A stretch of DNA of 6,116 nucleotides. It comes from Kiritimatiellia bacterium. GTDB lineage: Bacteria; Verrucomicrobiota; Kiritimatiellia; RFP12; UBA3636. Every line of letters begins with the position of its first letter. The stretch's first letter is position 1. The position numbers and the translations under genes are program-made. Where the stretch lies: the NCBI GenBank assembly GCA_016295275.1, contig JAEDLN010000145.1, positions 1-6,116 of the forward strand, in the 5' to 3' direction. Shown here piece by piece: positions 6,032-6,116 of the stretch. The notes under the pieces were generated by a model. It saw only the letters and a program-made list of their open reading frames with translations. It did not search any database and was not told the origin of the DNA.

Positions 6032-6116
6032 CCTCGCCGCGCACTCCCCTCGTGCTCCACGCTCGTGCGGCTTGGCGGTAGGGCGCGATGTCCCCATCGC
6101 GCCGCCGCGCCATCGG
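6032..6116. repeat. 85-bp hairpin module, copy 2 (cut by window edge)
   Basis: Second copy of the segment at 5816-5900, 84 of 85 bases identical, including the 9-bp stem at 6082-6090 / 6095-6103. It follows a GCGTGCGCACCGCCC tandem array, just as copy 1 follows the 35-bp array. The whole region therefore looks like a compound unit present twice. Confidence 0.92.

Larger units (their letters stand above)
5708..6116. other. Repeat-filled intergenic region, no gene seen
   Basis: From the glycosyltransferase stop to the window edge I find no credible gene on either strand. Open frames exist only because the sequence is extremely GC-rich, and their translations are low-complexity Arg/Gly/Ala strings repeated with the DNA repeats. 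No clear intrinsic terminator with a T-run follows the stop at 5705-5707. The region reads as alternating blocks: a short tandem array with the core GCGTGCGCACCGCCC, then the 85-bp hairpin module, then another tandem array with the same core, then a second copy of the module cut by the window end. Confidence 0.7.

Noticed and set aside
5574..6113. Minus-strand frames of 140-180 codons over the right-hand intergenic region
   Set aside because: They consist of Arg/Gly/Ala-rich words that repeat with the DNA repeats, run into the 3' end of the glycosyltransferase gene and show no family pattern.

Overview
The window is GC-rich bacterial chromosome with four genes, all on the + strand. Two repeat-filled, GC-rich non-coding stretches flank them. 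A GspL/GspM-type membrane pair and an ADP-heptose-type (GT9) glycosyltransferase point to a Gram-negative, diderm organism. The long GC-rich intergenic repeats with short hairpins remind me of Kiritimatiellota/Lentisphaerota-type genomes of the PVC group. That placement is a weak inference which the sequence alone cannot confirm.

Layout: (1) Positions 1-148 hold no gene. They contain a perfect 8-bp hairpin and a strongly C-rich tract with a short direct repeat. (2) An AT-richer island at about 149-204 holds a good sigma70-like promoter candidate. It fires into a two-gene unit: a GspL-like protein (actin-like cytoplasmic part, one membrane helix, periplasmic part) and a GspM-like protein. Their ATGA overlap comes with a clear Shine-Dalgarno sequence. 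These two would form part of the inner-membrane assembly platform of a type II secretion or type IV pilus-like machine. The other parts of such a machine are not in the window. (3) After an 86-bp pyrimidine-rich gap with a weak terminator-like hairpin come an M42-family metallo-aminopeptidase with a full set of metal ligands and, 15 bp further on, a large glycosyltransferase. The latter is a fusion of a GT9 heptosyltransferase-like half and a GT4-like half. (4) Positions 5708-6116 hold no convincing gene. They are built from nested direct repeats: a 35-bp tandem pair, a 23-bp tandem pair sharing its core, and two copies of an 85-bp module carrying a 9-bp-stem hairpin. The second module copy runs to the window edge.

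The most unusual item is a six-unit, 21-bp hairpin minisatellite (3905-4030) lying in frame inside the glycosyltransferase gene, exactly between the two Rossmann halves of the GT9 domain. Two unit types differ by paired changes in both stem arms. The unit has no stop codon in any of the six frames. This looks like a palindromic element that can sit inside genes.

Functionally, the first pair concerns envelope-spanning secretion or pilus assembly, and the fusion enzyme concerns surface glycan synthesis. The peptidase is probably a cytoplasmic housekeeping enzyme that simply shares the transcription unit. I see no RNA genes, CRISPR array, transposase, phage gene or recognisable defence system.
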